A stretch of 64,000 nt of DNA from Allolucifera butyrica. GTDB lineage: Bacteria > Bacillota > Negativicutes > Sporomusales > UPPP01. A program made the position numbers and the translations under genes. Position 1 is the first letter of the stretch; each line of letters begins with the position of its first letter. The stretch is from NCBI RefSeq assembly GCF_900476375.1, contig NZ_UPPP01000069.1, positions 22,451 to 86,450 of the forward strand, read 5' to 3'. This document shows positions 26,816 through 35,909 of the stretch, in pieces. A model generated the notes under the pieces. The model was not told the DNA's origin. It did no database searches and was given only the letters and a program-made list of their open reading frames with translations.

Positions 26816-26850
26816 AGTGGTAATGCAAAGGTAATTTCTAAACAAGTAAC

Positions 26851-26886
26851 AAATAAGGCTCTGATTTTTTCAGAGCCTTATTTGTT
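26851..26886 (+). terminator. Terminator after uppP
   Basis: AAATAAGGCTCTGA pairs with TCAGAGCCTTATTT around a T-loop (26851-26883). A very similar CTCTGAG/CTCAGAG stem ends the next gene. Confidence 0.85.
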
Positions 26887-26938
26887 TACTTATGTTTTTC
26901 CAAGGGGAAAAGAGGAATTTGTTGAAAGATGTCAAAAT

Positions 26939-28465
26939 ATGAATAATAATGTAAAGCGTTGCAAGGAAGTGAAGCTGTTGGATACGATTAAGGATTATAT
27001 ACAAAGGCTAAGAAGGACGGAAAAACAATTAGAAAAAATCCTTGTGATCCGGCAGAATTTGGAACCTGATTTTAAAATGCAAATTCCCTTTAGCTACATT
27101 TGTAACCGGGATATGAAAATTGTTTATGCCAGCACAGCGGGTGCCAAACATTGGGGATATACTCCTTTCGAAATGGAAGGGAAGAAACTCAGTGACTTAG
27201 GATTTTCATCCCAAGTGGCGGAAGCGGTTACAACGAACATAAAAACTGTTTTTGACAAGGATGTTTCGTTGCGGGATAAAATCATTATTTGCCGGAACAA
27301 TCAAGACCTTTACAATTACGAATATGTATTGAATCCCTTGCATGCCGGCGAGGGTGATGTTGGCGCAGTAATTTGCACGATCTGGAATACAATGCAAGTT
27401 GCTATCCATTCTGAGTTGATAAAATACACAAGATGGTTTAAAGAATTTATAAAATACAGTCCTTTTGGCGTTGTCTTAATAGACAGGGAGGAGAACATCC
27501 TGCTTTATAACGAACTGGCCGCCAAACTCTATCCTGGCAGTATCCCGGGTCCAACAGGACTATCTCTTAAGGAAATTTTTTTCCGGCTGGGATTTAATGC
27601 AGAAGAATATTATAATTCCGTTTTTCTTAAAGCATTGAGGGGGCAGAAGATTTTTGCGGAACATCGCAAAGTTTTAGATTATAATTTATTATTGACTTGT
27701 TTCCCTCTGAAGGATAATGACGGGCAGATTCTTGGCGCAGCTGTTATTTTTCAGGATATTACGGAAATTATAGCCTATCAAAATAAAATATATAGGCTGG
27801 ATAAACTGGATTTAATCGGACAACTGTCGGCCGGTATTGTTCACGAAATCCGCAATCCCCTGGCCGTGATCTCGGGATATATGCAGTTTCTTAGACCCAA
27901 AGTGAATCCGGGCATGCAATCCCAGTTTGATCTGATATTACGGGAACTGGGCCGGGTTGAAACCATATTGAATGGTTTTCTTTCGGTCGCCAAGGATAAG
28001 AGTGCCGAAAAATCGTTTTGTAATTTAAATAACATATTAAATGAAATTATTCCTTTACTGCATGCGGAGGCAGTGAAGCAAAGCATAGAGATTCAGCTCA
28101 ATTTGGAAGAAGGATTGCCGGAACTCTTTTTATCTTCCACGGAAATAAAGCAGATGGTTCTCAACTTAGCGCGAAATGGCATGGATGCAATAGGCGGACA
28201 AGGAATCTTAGCATTTTCGACCAGACGGGAAGGGGACGAAATTATATTATCGATTGCTGATACCGGCTGTGGTATTTCCGAACACGTTAAAGATAAAATA
28301 TTTGCGCCCTTTTTTACTACCAAGGAGAACGGGACAGGATTAGGATTGGCGGTCTGTGCCAGTATTGCGGCCAGGCATTCTGCTACGATCGAAGTACAGC
28401 CGGCGGTGGAAAAAGGCAGCCAGTTTATCATTAAATTTAAATTAGAAGAAGAGAAAACGGCGTAG
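26939..28465 (+). CDS. Soluble PAS-domain sensor histidine kinase
   Basis: Cytoplasmic kinase, about 508 residues, without membrane segments. An N-terminal coiled coil (RLRRTEKQLEKIL) is followed by two PAS-like domains (residues about 45-140 and 165-280), a HisKA domain with the phospho-accepting H-box IVHEIRNPLAVISGYM (His near 301), and a HATPase_c domain with ADTGCGIS and NGTGLGLAV. This layout matches sporulation kinases feeding the Spo0F/Spo0A pathway in spore-formers, but no response regulator is adjacent, so the partner is inferred. The start is uncertain: ATG 26939 lacks a clear ribosome site, TTG 26978 has AAGGA ten bases upstream. Confidence 0.82.
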   Translation: MNNNVKRCKEVKLLDTIKDYIQRLRRTEKQLEKILVIRQNLEPDFKMQIPFSYICNRDMKIVYASTAGAKHWGYTPFEMEGKKLSDLGFSSQVAEAVTTNIKTVFDKDVSLRDKIIICRNNQDLYNYEYVLNPLHAGEGDVGAVICTIWNTMQVAIHSELIKYTRWFKEFIKYSPFGVVLIDREENILLYNELAAKLYPGSIPGPTGLSLKEIFFRLGFNAEEYYNSVFLKALRGQKIFAEHRKVLDYNLLLTCFPLKDNDGQILGAAVIFQDITEIIAYQNKIYRLDKLDLIGQLSAGIVHEIRNPLAVISGYMQFLRPKVNPGMQSQFDLILRELGRVETILNGFLSVAKDKSAEKSFCNLNNILNEIIPLLHAEAVKQSIEIQLNLEEGLPELFLSSTEIKQMVLNLARNGMDAIGGQGILAFSTRREGDEIILSIADTGCGISEHVKDKIFAPFFTTKENGTGLGLAVCASIAARHSATIEVQPAVEKGSQFIIKFKLEEEKTA

Positions 28466-28499
28466 TAACTGTAGACCGGGTTACAATATCTTTCGATTG

Positions 28500-28531
28500 A
28501 GGGCTCTGAGATAAATTCTCAGAGCCTTTCT
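28500..28531 (+). terminator. Terminator after the histidine kinase
   Basis: GGCTCTGAG (28502-28510)/CTCAGAGCC (28518-28526) followed by TTTCT. Confidence 0.8.
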
Positions 28532-28618
28532 GTATGCTGGAATTTCATAGAAGAATAATTGCCAATTTGACGGGGAAGATAAGGGTATACTGGTATATTA
28601 GTATTCTGCAGGTGAAAA

Positions 28619-29158
28619 ATGGGGGGGAAAGACTTGGAAGACAGGTTTATAAGAGGCTACATTGCGGGGGTTATTGGTGGCATAGTAATGGTATTGCTGG
28701 ATTATATATTATTTGTGCTGGGTATATCTGAGGCCAGATATCTCGATCTTGTTGCAATTATGATCTGGGGTTACGTCCCCTTAACTGTTTTTGGACAAAG
28801 TATTGCCCAAGTAATACAATTGGGCCACGCCGCATTAGTCGGGATTACGTTTGCATTTCTTGTTCCGGTAATTGATAATAAGTATCTCTTATTCAAAGGG
28901 GCGACGTATGGGGCGGTAGTTTGGTTTACTGTTTTTGCTATAGGCTCGCTCTATAAATTATCGTTATTTTATCTATCGTCACCGACAAACGCCTTTTCCC
29001 ACCTTATTACATCCGCAATATGGGGCGTAGTTGCCGCCGTAGCCTTAACACGAATGGAGAAATATGCTACTGCCCGTGAAAGCCGTCAAGTGGATTCGGC
29101 AGTTGCCGTGCCTGCCTACAAACGTTATACCGGGGAATCGGATGATAATGACAGTTAG
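28619..29158 (+). CDS. Four-helix membrane protein of unknown function
   Basis: A 179-residue protein with about four hydrophobic helices (residues 15-35, 42-65, 70-88, 95-115 and a weaker one near 130-145), a short basic tail and no motif I can name. The N-terminal GYIAGVIGGIVMVLLDYILF segment resembles YqhR-like spore-former membrane proteins, but this is weak. Start alternatives are ATG 28619 (AGGTG) and TTG 28634 (GGGGGG). It stands alone before a tRNA gene. Confidence 0.65.
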   Translation: MGGKDLEDRFIRGYIAGVIGGIVMVLLDYILFVLGISEARYLDLVAIMIWGYVPLTVFGQSIAQVIQLGHAALVGITFAFLVPVIDNKYLLFKGATYGAVVWFTVFAIGSLYKLSLFYLSSPTNAFSHLITSAIWGVVAAVALTRMEKYATARESRQVDSAVAVPAYKRYTGESDDNDS

Positions 29159-29310
29159 TCCGGGGTTACGCAATCACCAAAGTTAGAAAATACCTGCCGG
29201 GCAGCATTGCTTCTCAGTTATGTTAATGTTATAATACTTTGAGTAGAGCAGAGGACATAGTTTGTAGAAGCGTATTGTAAGAAGGTCCGATGCTGCGTAG
29301 CTAGATGTAT

Positions 29311-29387
29311 GCGCCCGTAGCTCAGGTGGATAGAGCAGCGGTTTCCTAAACCGCGTGCCGGTGGTTCGAGTCCTCCCGGGCGCACCA
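29311..29387 (+). tRNA. tRNA-Arg(CCT)
   Basis: 77 nt with encoded CCA. Acceptor GCGCCCG/CGGGCGC, anticodon loop TTCCTAA giving CCT at 29345-29347, T-loop TTCGAGT. Its 3' side is the left edge of the AT-rich accessory zone. Confidence 0.95.
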
Positions 29388-29400
29388 TATAGAAAAATCA

Positions 29401-29433
29401 CGCTTTCCGGCGATTTGCCGGAAGGCGTTTTTT
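29401..29433 (+). terminator. Terminator after tRNA-Arg(CCT)
   Basis: CGCTTTCCGGC pairs with GCCGGAAGGCG around GATTT, followed by T6. Confidence 0.85.
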
Positions 29434-29595
29434 ATACGGGTAGGAATAAATACTTTAAACAGGTGACCTGTCCTCCCGAAATAGTATGAATTCGAACAAC
29501 TAGAGAAATCGCATAAAATAGGTGTAAGGGGAAGGTCCTTTTTTGCCATTGCAAGTAACGGTCCCAAATTTAACAGCTAGGTTGGGGTGAATAAG

Positions 29596-30501
29596 TTGAC
29601 TTTACAGCAATTGAAATACGTTTTAAGGGTTGCAGAGAAAGGATCAATTAGTGAAGCGGCCAAAAGCCTATTTATTTCTCAACCCAGTTTATCTAATGCG
29701 ATTAAAGAGCTGGAAAAAGAAATCCAGATCACCATATTTACCAGATGTAATCGTGGAATAGCTGTTTCTAATGAAGGCGCAGAATTTCTTGGATACGCTA
29801 GGCAGGTTATACAGCAAGCGGATATGCTGGAGGAAAAATATCTAAACGGAGAACCTGCAAAGCAGCGTTTTTGCATCTCAACCCAACATTACACCTTTAC
29901 GGCGAATGCCTTTGTCGATCTTGTAAAAGAATTTGGAGGCTCGGAATATGAATTTACTATCCGGGAGACAAAAACTTATGAGATTATTGAAGATGTAAAG
30001 AATTTGCGGAGTGAACTAGGGGTTATTTACTTAAGCAAATATAATGAGACAGTTATCCTGAAATTACTAAGGGAAAGTAATATTAGTTTTTCGGAACTGG
30101 TCACGGCAAAACCGCATGTATTTATCAGTAAGACACATCCATTAGCACATAAAAACCTAATTCAGCTAGAAGAATTGGAAGATTATCCTTGCCTTTCTTT
30201 TGAGCAGGGAGAATATAATTCTTTCTATTTTTCCGAAGAAATTTTAAGCACCAGGAGTGTAAAGAAGAGTATTAAAGTCAGTGACCGGGCAGCCATAGTC
30301 AACTTCATGATTGGTCTGAACGGATATACGATATCTTCTGGGATTTTCCCAAAATATCTGCACGGCGAGCAAATTATTGCTGTACCCCTTAAGGTCGAGG
30401 AAGATATTAAGATCGGTATTATTATGCATAAAGATATCACGATGACGAAATTGGGAGAAATCTATCTGGATGCCTTAAAGAAAATTGCAAAGGAACTTTA
30501 A
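29596..30501 (+). CDS. LysR-family transcriptional regulator
   Basis: About 301 residues. N-terminal winged helix-turn-helix TLQQLKYVLRVAEKGSISEAAKSLFISQPSLSNAIKEL (the family hallmark) and a LysR substrate-binding domain. TTG 29596 follows GGGGTGA at six bases; GTG 29587 is the alternative. Downstream in the same direction is a LysE-type exporter, a classic regulator-exporter pairing in which the LysR protein senses the exported solute, but a terminator-like hairpin separates them. Effector unknown. Confidence 0.87.
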   Translation: MTLQQLKYVLRVAEKGSISEAAKSLFISQPSLSNAIKELEKEIQITIFTRCNRGIAVSNEGAEFLGYARQVIQQADMLEEKYLNGEPAKQRFCISTQHYTFTANAFVDLVKEFGGSEYEFTIRETKTYEIIEDVKNLRSELGVIYLSKYNETVILKLLRESNISFSELVTAKPHVFISKTHPLAHKNLIQLEELEDYPCLSFEQGEYNSFYFSEEILSTRSVKKSIKVSDRAAIVNFMIGLNGYTISSGIFPKYLHGEQIIAVPLKVEEDIKIGIIMHKDITMTKLGEIYLDALKKIAKEL

Positions 30502-30519
30502 TAATAAGGATAAGATAAG

Positions 30520-30560
30520 TAGCCTGGTATAGATTTTAGCTATATCAGGCTATATTTATT
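30520..30560 (+). terminator. Terminator after the LysR gene
   Basis: TAGCCTGGTATA (30520-30531) pairs with TATATCAGGCTA (30541-30552), followed by a T-rich tail. Confidence 0.7.
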
Positions 30561-30682
30561 TGGTATTATATTATACCAGAGAAAAGCTATATAATCGTAA
30601 CTGTCAGGTTTTTCCCGGCAGTGACTAAGTGGGGATATCTGATATGAAAAGCGGCTGATAAGAGCAGGAGGGGAATAGCAAC

Positions 30683-31270
30683 GTGGAAATACACTCGATG
30701 TCTTCATTTCTGGTATTTGTGTTTATTAATGCCTTTACACCAGGGCCGGGTAATATTTTGGCGTTGAATACCATAAGCAACTACGGTTGGAAAAAAGGAA
30801 AACGACTATTCTTCGGAATCTTTGCGGGATATTATTGCGTGCAGGCTTTATGCGCATTTTTTGTATATGGGTTAGACCAGTTCTTACATCCTGTCATGCA
30901 TTTATTGAAGTATGGCGGAATTATCTATATCACCTGGCTTGCTCTTCATGTTGCGCTTAGTAACCCGTGTGACCAATCTGAGAAGAAAGAAGCCTCTTTT
31001 TGGATTGGTTTCATCTTACAGTTTGTAAATGTAAAAATATTTCTGTTTGGAATTACCGTTTTGACAGGATATATAATTCCCTACTATGCATCTTTTAGGA
31101 TGCTCTTATTATTTGAAATGTTTATCGCTACAATAGGAAGTATTGCAACTATAACGTGGATATTTTTTGGAGCAGCATTCCAGAAGCCCTACAGCAAACA
31201 TTTCAGGATAGTGAACGTGGTTTTGGCTTTAATTCTTTTAGAATGTGCATATCAACTGACCGGCAATTAA
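30683..31270 (+). CDS. LysE/RhtB-family amino acid exporter
   Basis: Membrane exporter of amino acids or related compounds. 195 residues with six hydrophobic segments and the family N-terminal motif FTPGPGNILALNTISNYGWKKG (usually PGPxxxxv...G...G). GTG 30683 follows GGAGGGG. Substrate cannot be inferred from sequence; the LysR gene just upstream is a plausible regulator. Confidence 0.83.
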   Translation: MEIHSMSSFLVFVFINAFTPGPGNILALNTISNYGWKKGKRLFFGIFAGYYCVQALCAFFVYGLDQFLHPVMHLLKYGGIIYITWLALHVALSNPCDQSEKKEASFWIGFILQFVNVKIFLFGITVLTGYIIPYYASFRMLLLFEMFIATIGSIATITWIFFGAAFQKPYSKHFRIVNVVLALILLECAYQLTGN

Positions 31271-31378
31271 CCCCAAGCAGACAACGGGTATGAATATGCA
31301 GCAGAACACTTATCATATGTTAATGATCGTTTTTTAGAACAATATATAATCAGGGTATAGGCCAAGAGGGGGGATACT

Positions 31379-31957
31379 ATGGATATTAAAACTCTAGCAC
31401 AACAAGGACAAATACGAAATAATTTAATGAAATACATCAGTGAAGAAACCCTTAATCGGATTATCGATTTCGACAGGCTGATTCATTATAAAAAGGGAGA
31501 TATGATTTTTTCTGAAAATAATGGATTTCTTCTGCTTTCAGGCATCATACGGGGATACTATCTGGATATGGATGGAAATGAAGTCACCAATATGTTTATC
31601 ATTGAAACTATGGTTTATGGCTCTCAGTTTTTAACGACAGACAAACCTCATGTCTGCAATTTTGAGGCTTTGGAAGATTGCACGGCTGTCCCGTTAAATT
31701 CTGCCGCTATTGCGGAATACATCAGAACCGACCATGGTTGGCAGATGGCCTATATTAATATGCTGGAGGAAGCACTAAAAGGAAAAATCCTACGAGAAAT
31801 AAGTCTTGTCACCAAAACTGCCACCGAGCGCTATTTGGATTTGAAAAAACAATACCCCAATATAGAGAAGAGGGTCAACCAAGTCCATATTGCTTCCTAC
31901 CTGGGGATTACGCCTGTATCGCTAAGTAGAATTCGCCGGGTAATCCGAGAAGAATAA
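31379..31957 (+). CDS. Crp/Fnr-family transcriptional regulator
   Basis: 192 residues: an N-terminal cyclic-nucleotide-binding-type beta-roll (residues about 25-115, HYKKGDMIFSENNGFLLLSGIIRGYY) and a short C-terminal helix-turn-helix (VHIASYLGITPVSLSRIRR). The phosphate-binding cassette of true cAMP receptors is not evident, so the signal is unknown. It lies 28 bp before an SDR gene and probably controls or is cotranscribed with it; GGGGGG precedes ATG 31379. Confidence 0.82.
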   Translation: MDIKTLAQQGQIRNNLMKYISEETLNRIIDFDRLIHYKKGDMIFSENNGFLLLSGIIRGYYLDMDGNEVTNMFIIETMVYGSQFLTTDKPHVCNFEALEDCTAVPLNSAAIAEYIRTDHGWQMAYINMLEEALKGKILREISLVTKTATERYLDLKKQYPNIEKRVNQVHIASYLGITPVSLSRIRRVIREE

Positions 31958-31985
31958 CCTCATCTTGAAGTTGGAGGGATACATT

Positions 31986-33017
31986 GTGAATGAAAATAAG
32001 TTGCAAAAGCCGATTGCATCCCCGTATGGACATTTTACAAAAGCGAATGAAATCGTAAATGGAATGAACCTGAGTGGGAAACTAGCAGTGGTAACAGGCG
32101 GATATACCGGAATTGGTCTTTATACTACGAAGGCATTAACTAGTGCCGGTGCTCGCGTGATTGTCCTTGCAAGGGATTTGGCGCGGGCAAGACGAAACCT
32201 TCGCGGGATAAATAACATCGAAATCGAGTACTTCGATCTTTTAAAACCAGATACAATTGATGCCGTTGCAGATAAGGTTCTAAAAACCGGTAGACCAGTC
32301 CATTACCTGATTAATAGTGCGGGAATCATCAACACGCCACTTACTAGGGATAAACGAGGGTATGAGTATCAATTTGCGACAAATCACCTGGGCCATTTTC
32401 AGTTAACTGCAAGATTATACCCTGCACTAAAGATGGCAAATGGTGCTCGTGTAATCGAAGTGGCTTCACGGGGACATCGCTTTGGCAGCGTGCTGTTTGA
32501 TGATGTCCATTTTAATAGAACCGAATATAACGGGATGAGAGCCTATGCACAATCTAAATCTGCTACTGCTTTGTTTGCCGTTAAACTAGATGAACTTGCC
32601 AAAAAGGATAAAGTTAGAGCTTTTGCTGTACACCCAGGGCCGATTCCCACATCAGACCTTTTCGCAGAAAGTCTCGTTGGGATCAAACCCCCGTGGGTTG
32701 TCAGTCTCATACGGCTGTCTGCCCAAGTTATGCGGGGGCTGCACGTAACCGAATTACTGAACATTCTTAGACATCCACGGATTGAAGACGCATTCAAAAC
32801 CATAGAACAGGGAGCATCAACCTTGGTGTGGTGTGCGGTCAGCAGCGATTTGAATGATCTTGGCGGTGTTTATTGTGAGGACTGCAATATTGCACAGGCG
32901 GTATCGGCGGATAGCGATGAGCCATATGGAGTTCGTCCTTGGGCAATTAATCCGGAACTTGCAACGCGTTTATGGAAACTAAGCGAGGAGTTAACAGGGG
33001 TAACGTTCCGATTTTAA
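31986..33017 (+). CDS. Short-chain dehydrogenase/reductase
   Basis: NAD(P)-dependent oxidoreductase, 343 residues from GTG 31986 (GGAGGG eight bases upstream). The Rossmann motif VVTGGYTGIGLYTTKAL is a GGxxGxG variant of TGxxxGxG; the NSAG motif (INSAGIIN) and the catalytic YxxxK (AYAQSKSA) are present, with a Ser upstream (EVASRGH). The long form with a C-terminal extension resembles retinol-dehydrogenase/WWOX-like bacterial SDRs. Substrate unknown. Confidence 0.83.
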   Translation: MNENKLQKPIASPYGHFTKANEIVNGMNLSGKLAVVTGGYTGIGLYTTKALTSAGARVIVLARDLARARRNLRGINNIEIEYFDLLKPDTIDAVADKVLKTGRPVHYLINSAGIINTPLTRDKRGYEYQFATNHLGHFQLTARLYPALKMANGARVIEVASRGHRFGSVLFDDVHFNRTEYNGMRAYAQSKSATALFAVKLDELAKKDKVRAFAVHPGPIPTSDLFAESLVGIKPPWVVSLIRLSAQVMRGLHVTELLNILRHPRIEDAFKTIEQGASTLVWCAVSSDLNDLGGVYCEDCNIAQAVSADSDEPYGVRPWAINPELATRLWKLSEELTGVTFRF

Positions 33018-33106
33018 TAAGAAGAAGGACAGATATGTCAACTCGCATATAACAAAAGGACAACGATATTTATATTGAGCATAGATTAATATTAAGGAGT
33101 AAAATA

Positions 33107-34228
33107 ATGGAATATACTAATTTCGGTAAAACAGGGATGATGGTATCAAGGTTGGGGCTAGGGTGCATGCGCTTTCCTTCAAGTGAGAGCGAGGCAATAG
33201 AAATGGTTCGATACGCGATTGACAATGGAATAAACTATCTTGACACAGCTTATATATATAAAGATAGCGAAATTATTACCGGTAAGGCGTTAAAAGAGGG
33301 CTACCGAAATAAAACGGTTTTAGCTACCAAAAGTCCAATTTGGAATGTTGGTAGACACGAAGATTTTGAAAAATATTTAGACGAAGAGTTGAAGCGCCTG
33401 GGGACAGACTATATTGACATTTATCTCCTTCATAACCTGAATTATGGCAATTGGGAAAAAATAAAAAAATTTGATGGACTTACATTTCTTGATAAGACGG
33501 TCGACAAAGGGAAAATACGTCATAAGGGTTTTTCAATTCATAACACATTGCGGGCATTCAAGGAAATTGTCGGCACTTTTGATTGGGAGATGGCACAAAT
33601 TCAGTTGAATATCCTCGGTGAATCACAGCAAGTTGGTGTTGAAGGCCTAAAATATACTGCCGACAAAGGATTGCCTGTTGTCATAATGGAGCCGCTTCGA
33701 GGAGGGTATTTACTGAATAATGTACCCCCAGAAGTAATTGACTTGATTCATAAGTACCCGGAAAGACGCTCGTTCGTCGAGTGGTGTTTCCGCTGGCTAT
33801 ATAATATGCCGGAAGTCTCTGTCATTCTAAGTGGGACAAGTACTCTTAACCAGTTGAAAGATAATTTGAGAATTTTTGACCATGCTGTACCAAACGTTAT
33901 GTCAGCAGAAGATTTGAAACTGATTGATACGATAAGAGGAATGTTTGAAGCTAAAAATAGCATTGGTTGTACAGGCTGTCAATACTGTATGCCATGTCCG
34001 CGAAAAGTGAGTATTCCAACGGTGTTTAAACTATATAATAATTATCAGCTTGTGAAGCCACATCCAATCGATAAGGTTGTGTATCAGAATAACGTGATTC
34101 CTTCCGGTCTAGGTGCAGACCAATGTGTGTCTTGTGGTGTATGTGAGAAAAAGTGCCCTCAAGGTCTCAAAATATCGGAATTGCTCAAAGCAGTTCATGA
34201 AGAATTTATGGGAAAAGTTGTTTCTTGA
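33107..34228 (+). CDS. Aldo/keto reductase with C-terminal 4Fe-4S ferredoxin domain
   Basis: 373 residues. The N-terminal aldo/keto reductase barrel has GLGCMRFPS and the catalytic region NYLDTAYIYKDSE (Asp, Tyr) with ATKSP for the catalytic Lys. The C-terminal part adds two cysteine clusters, GCTGCQYCMPCP (about 287) and CVSCGVCEKKCP (about 340), as in ferredoxin-linked aldo/keto reductases of anaerobes. It is probably a ferredoxin- or flavin-coupled reductase rather than a plain NADPH enzyme. ATG 33107 follows AAGGAG. Confidence 0.88.
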   Translation: MEYTNFGKTGMMVSRLGLGCMRFPSSESEAIEMVRYAIDNGINYLDTAYIYKDSEIITGKALKEGYRNKTVLATKSPIWNVGRHEDFEKYLDEELKRLGTDYIDIYLLHNLNYGNWEKIKKFDGLTFLDKTVDKGKIRHKGFSIHNTLRAFKEIVGTFDWEMAQIQLNILGESQQVGVEGLKYTADKGLPVVIMEPLRGGYLLNNVPPEVIDLIHKYPERRSFVEWCFRWLYNMPEVSVILSGTSTLNQLKDNLRIFDHAVPNVMSAEDLKLIDTIRGMFEAKNSIGCTGCQYCMPCPRKVSIPTVFKLYNNYQLVKPHPIDKVVYQNNVIPSGLGADQCVSCGVCEKKCPQGLKISELLKAVHEEFMGKVVS

Positions 34229-34331
34229 TAAACGCATCAGTCTGAGCTTGTGTTTTCTTTACAGCCTTTATCATTACTCCATGCACATTGAGTGACCGTG
34301 GCGGAAGCAATACCGGAGTAATTAAAAGAAA

Positions 34332-34535
34332 TCAAATTGATTTTTTTTTGAATAAATCAGCCATATACTGATCCAAAACAGCAAGGCTTCTTTTTACTGA
34401 CGGCTTACTATTTTTGTGTATAATCTTATAGCAGATCCGCTCAGGCGGTGAAGCCAGTAACCGCTGAATCACAAATTGTCCCGTTTGGACGAATGTATTG
34501 GCCACAGACTTAGGCACAACAGACCGGCCTTCTCA
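34332..34535 (-). pseudogene. Remnant of a LysR-type regulator (C-terminal end)
   Basis: About 65 codons with family-like text VVPKSVANTFVQTGQFVIQRL, resembling the end of a LysR effector domain where 'lP.svA..fv..G' precedes the last strand. The N-terminal three quarters, including the helix-turn-helix, are absent; the frame hits a stop near 34535, exactly where the MFS remnant begins on the other strand. Homology is judged by eye, so the family call is tentative. Confidence 0.4.
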
Positions 34536-34697
34536 ATTTTTTATACGATGACACTAGGGGCAGGAGCGGTATCACCGGCTATTTACGGGACATTAAGTGA
34601 TTTTGCTGGTATAACGACTACTGTTATTATCGTGGCTGTTGTTCTCTTAGCTACTATACCGTTAACCTTCCCCCTTCGAGGGAAATTAGTAAATTGA
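34527..34697 (+). pseudogene. Remnant of an MFS transporter (last one to two helices)
   Basis: The frame FSIFYTMTLGAGAVSPAIYG followed by LSDFAGITTTVIIVAVVLLAT is typical for helices 11-12 and the end of a 12-helix MFS permease, but nothing of helices 1-10 is present. An intact terminator follows at 34769. It abuts the LysR remnant, consistent with a deletion through a divergent regulator-transporter pair. Confidence 0.6.
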
Positions 34698-34768
34698 TTA
34701 TAAACGGCTGGATTCGGCGATATAGCTCATAGCGTTAAAAACTAAGAGGCACCAGTAAAAATATTAGA

Positions 34769-34816
34769 GCGGCAAGGCTTCAGAGATTCTGAACCTTGCC
34801 GCCTTTGTGTTTTTTA
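34769..34816 (+). terminator. Terminator after the MFS remnant
   Basis: GCGGCAAGG-TTCAGA pairs with TCTGAA-CCTTGCCGC with one bulged C, followed by a T-rich run. Confidence 0.75.
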
Positions 34817-34872
34817 GAGCCATTTCTGTAGTTTTGTATGCTATTTGTATGCTACGGCGACTGCTTGCAAGA

Positions 34873-35355
34873 TTATCGGAATGAATACTTCATGGAGATG
34901 GCTACGGCCCCATACACCCCATCACCATTCGTATATCTACCGCCGGGCAGTATATCGATATTGAAGCCAATCAGAGACTCATTACCAGTAGTAAAATGCA
35001 AGGCTCCAATTATAGGCTTGAACGGATTGACAGAATTATACCCTCCACTTAAATCAAGACCTACGACAACGCCCGAATGTAGCCCTAATATACGATATGG
35101 CGTATATTGAACGCCGATATAAAAGGTATCTTTTCGCAAGCTATTATTAAAAAATCCAGTTGTTACGGCAACATCTTTCTGCAATGTGTATTCCAAACCG
35201 AAACCACGATTGTGTTCATTCAAATCAGGGTTTGAATGGGGAAAGTGCCTTGTAAATACAGGTACAGTAATTGCCATTGAATTTTCCGCAGCTTGTACGA
35301 CGCCACACCCCAAAAAAATGAATATTGCAAATAACAGCAAAACTCGTATGACCAA
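34873..35355 (-). CDS. Small predicted outer-membrane beta-barrel protein
   Basis: 160 residues with an N-terminal signal peptide (hydrophobic 3-18, AQ-A type cleavage near VVQAAENS). The mature part alternates polar and hydrophobic residues in about eight short strands with Gly/aromatic turns (GFGLEYTLQKD, TFYIGVQYTPYRI, HSGVVVGLDLSGGY, ESLIGFNIDILPGG) and ends in a strand SMKYSF-R, like small phage- and PagP-sized barrels. This suggests an outer membrane. The start TTG 35355 is the only initiator in frame, with GGGGAGGG very close to it. No enzyme motif recognised. Confidence 0.6.
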   Translation of the reverse strand: MVIRVLLLFAIFIFLGCGVVQAAENSMAITVPVFTRHFPHSNPDLNEHNRGFGLEYTLQKDVAVTTGFFNNSLRKDTFYIGVQYTPYRILGLHSGVVVGLDLSGGYNSVNPFKPIIGALHFTTGNESLIGFNIDILPGGRYTNGDGVYGAVAISMKYSFR

Positions 35356-35563
35356 TCCCTCCCCAAATGTGCGAATATCAAGTCCATTCTAACATCACTG
35401 CGCTTGCCAGCCCACCGGTATATAGTACCAAAAAGCATGGGCAGGGTGACAACAATGAACTCTGTTCTTGATGTTGTAAAGTCTAGAGAATGTTTCCACT
35501 TATAAATTCATATCCCCGGTAAAAGATATTTATGGTCGTAATAAAAAAGAAGGGGGTCTCTTT

Positions 35564-35758
35564 ATGACTGTCAAAAAAGATTTGGACAAAGCGGTAGCCG
35601 CTGCTGAATCCGCTAAAGGAACTTATGCCGCATTTGCCCAGTCCACAGAGGACCAAAATGCTAAGACCATGTTTGAGCAAATGAGTCAGGACATGGATAG
35701 GCATATTGCGCAATTAAACAGCCGGTTAAGTTCGACAGCAGAAAACCAATTAAAATAA
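35564..35758 (+). CDS. DUF1657 family protein
   Basis: A 64-residue helical protein MTVKKDLDKAVAAAESAKGTY...FAQSTEDQNAKTMFEQMSQDM. The TV...L...A..A.GT...FA..T.D..AK.MF.Q pattern is DUF1657, common in spore-formers, often near spoVA or YetF/DUF421 genes. GGGGGTCTC precedes ATG 35564. No spoVA genes are here, so the role is unknown beyond a sporulation link by family. Confidence 0.8.
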   Translation: MTVKKDLDKAVAAAESAKGTYAAFAQSTEDQNAKTMFEQMSQDMDRHIAQLNSRLSSTAENQLK

Positions 35759-35824
35759 TAGTAGAAAATCAGGCTGGCAATGCCGCCAAGATCTATTCGT
35801 CTTTAGCGAAATATATACGCAAAT

Positions 35825-35866
35825 AAAACTCCGTGGACAGTGCGTCTACGGAGTTTTGCCTTTTTT
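35825..35866 (+). terminator. Terminator after the DUF1657 gene
   Basis: AAAACTCCGT-GGAC pairs with GTC-TACGGAGTTTT, followed by GCC and T6. Confidence 0.8.
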
Positions 35867-35909
35867 ATATTTATTGGAGTGGAAACTTAATTATGAGAGA
35901 TTTTTGTTT

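Noticed and set aside
28499..28531. Similarity of the CTCTGAG stems at 26.86 and 28.5 kb as a repeat family
   Set aside because: Only the stems agree; flanks differ, so two ordinary terminators are enough.
29587..29595. GTG 29587 as the LysR start
   Set aside because: Possible but the GGGGTG stretch that would serve as its ribosome site overlaps it; TTG 29596 is better placed.
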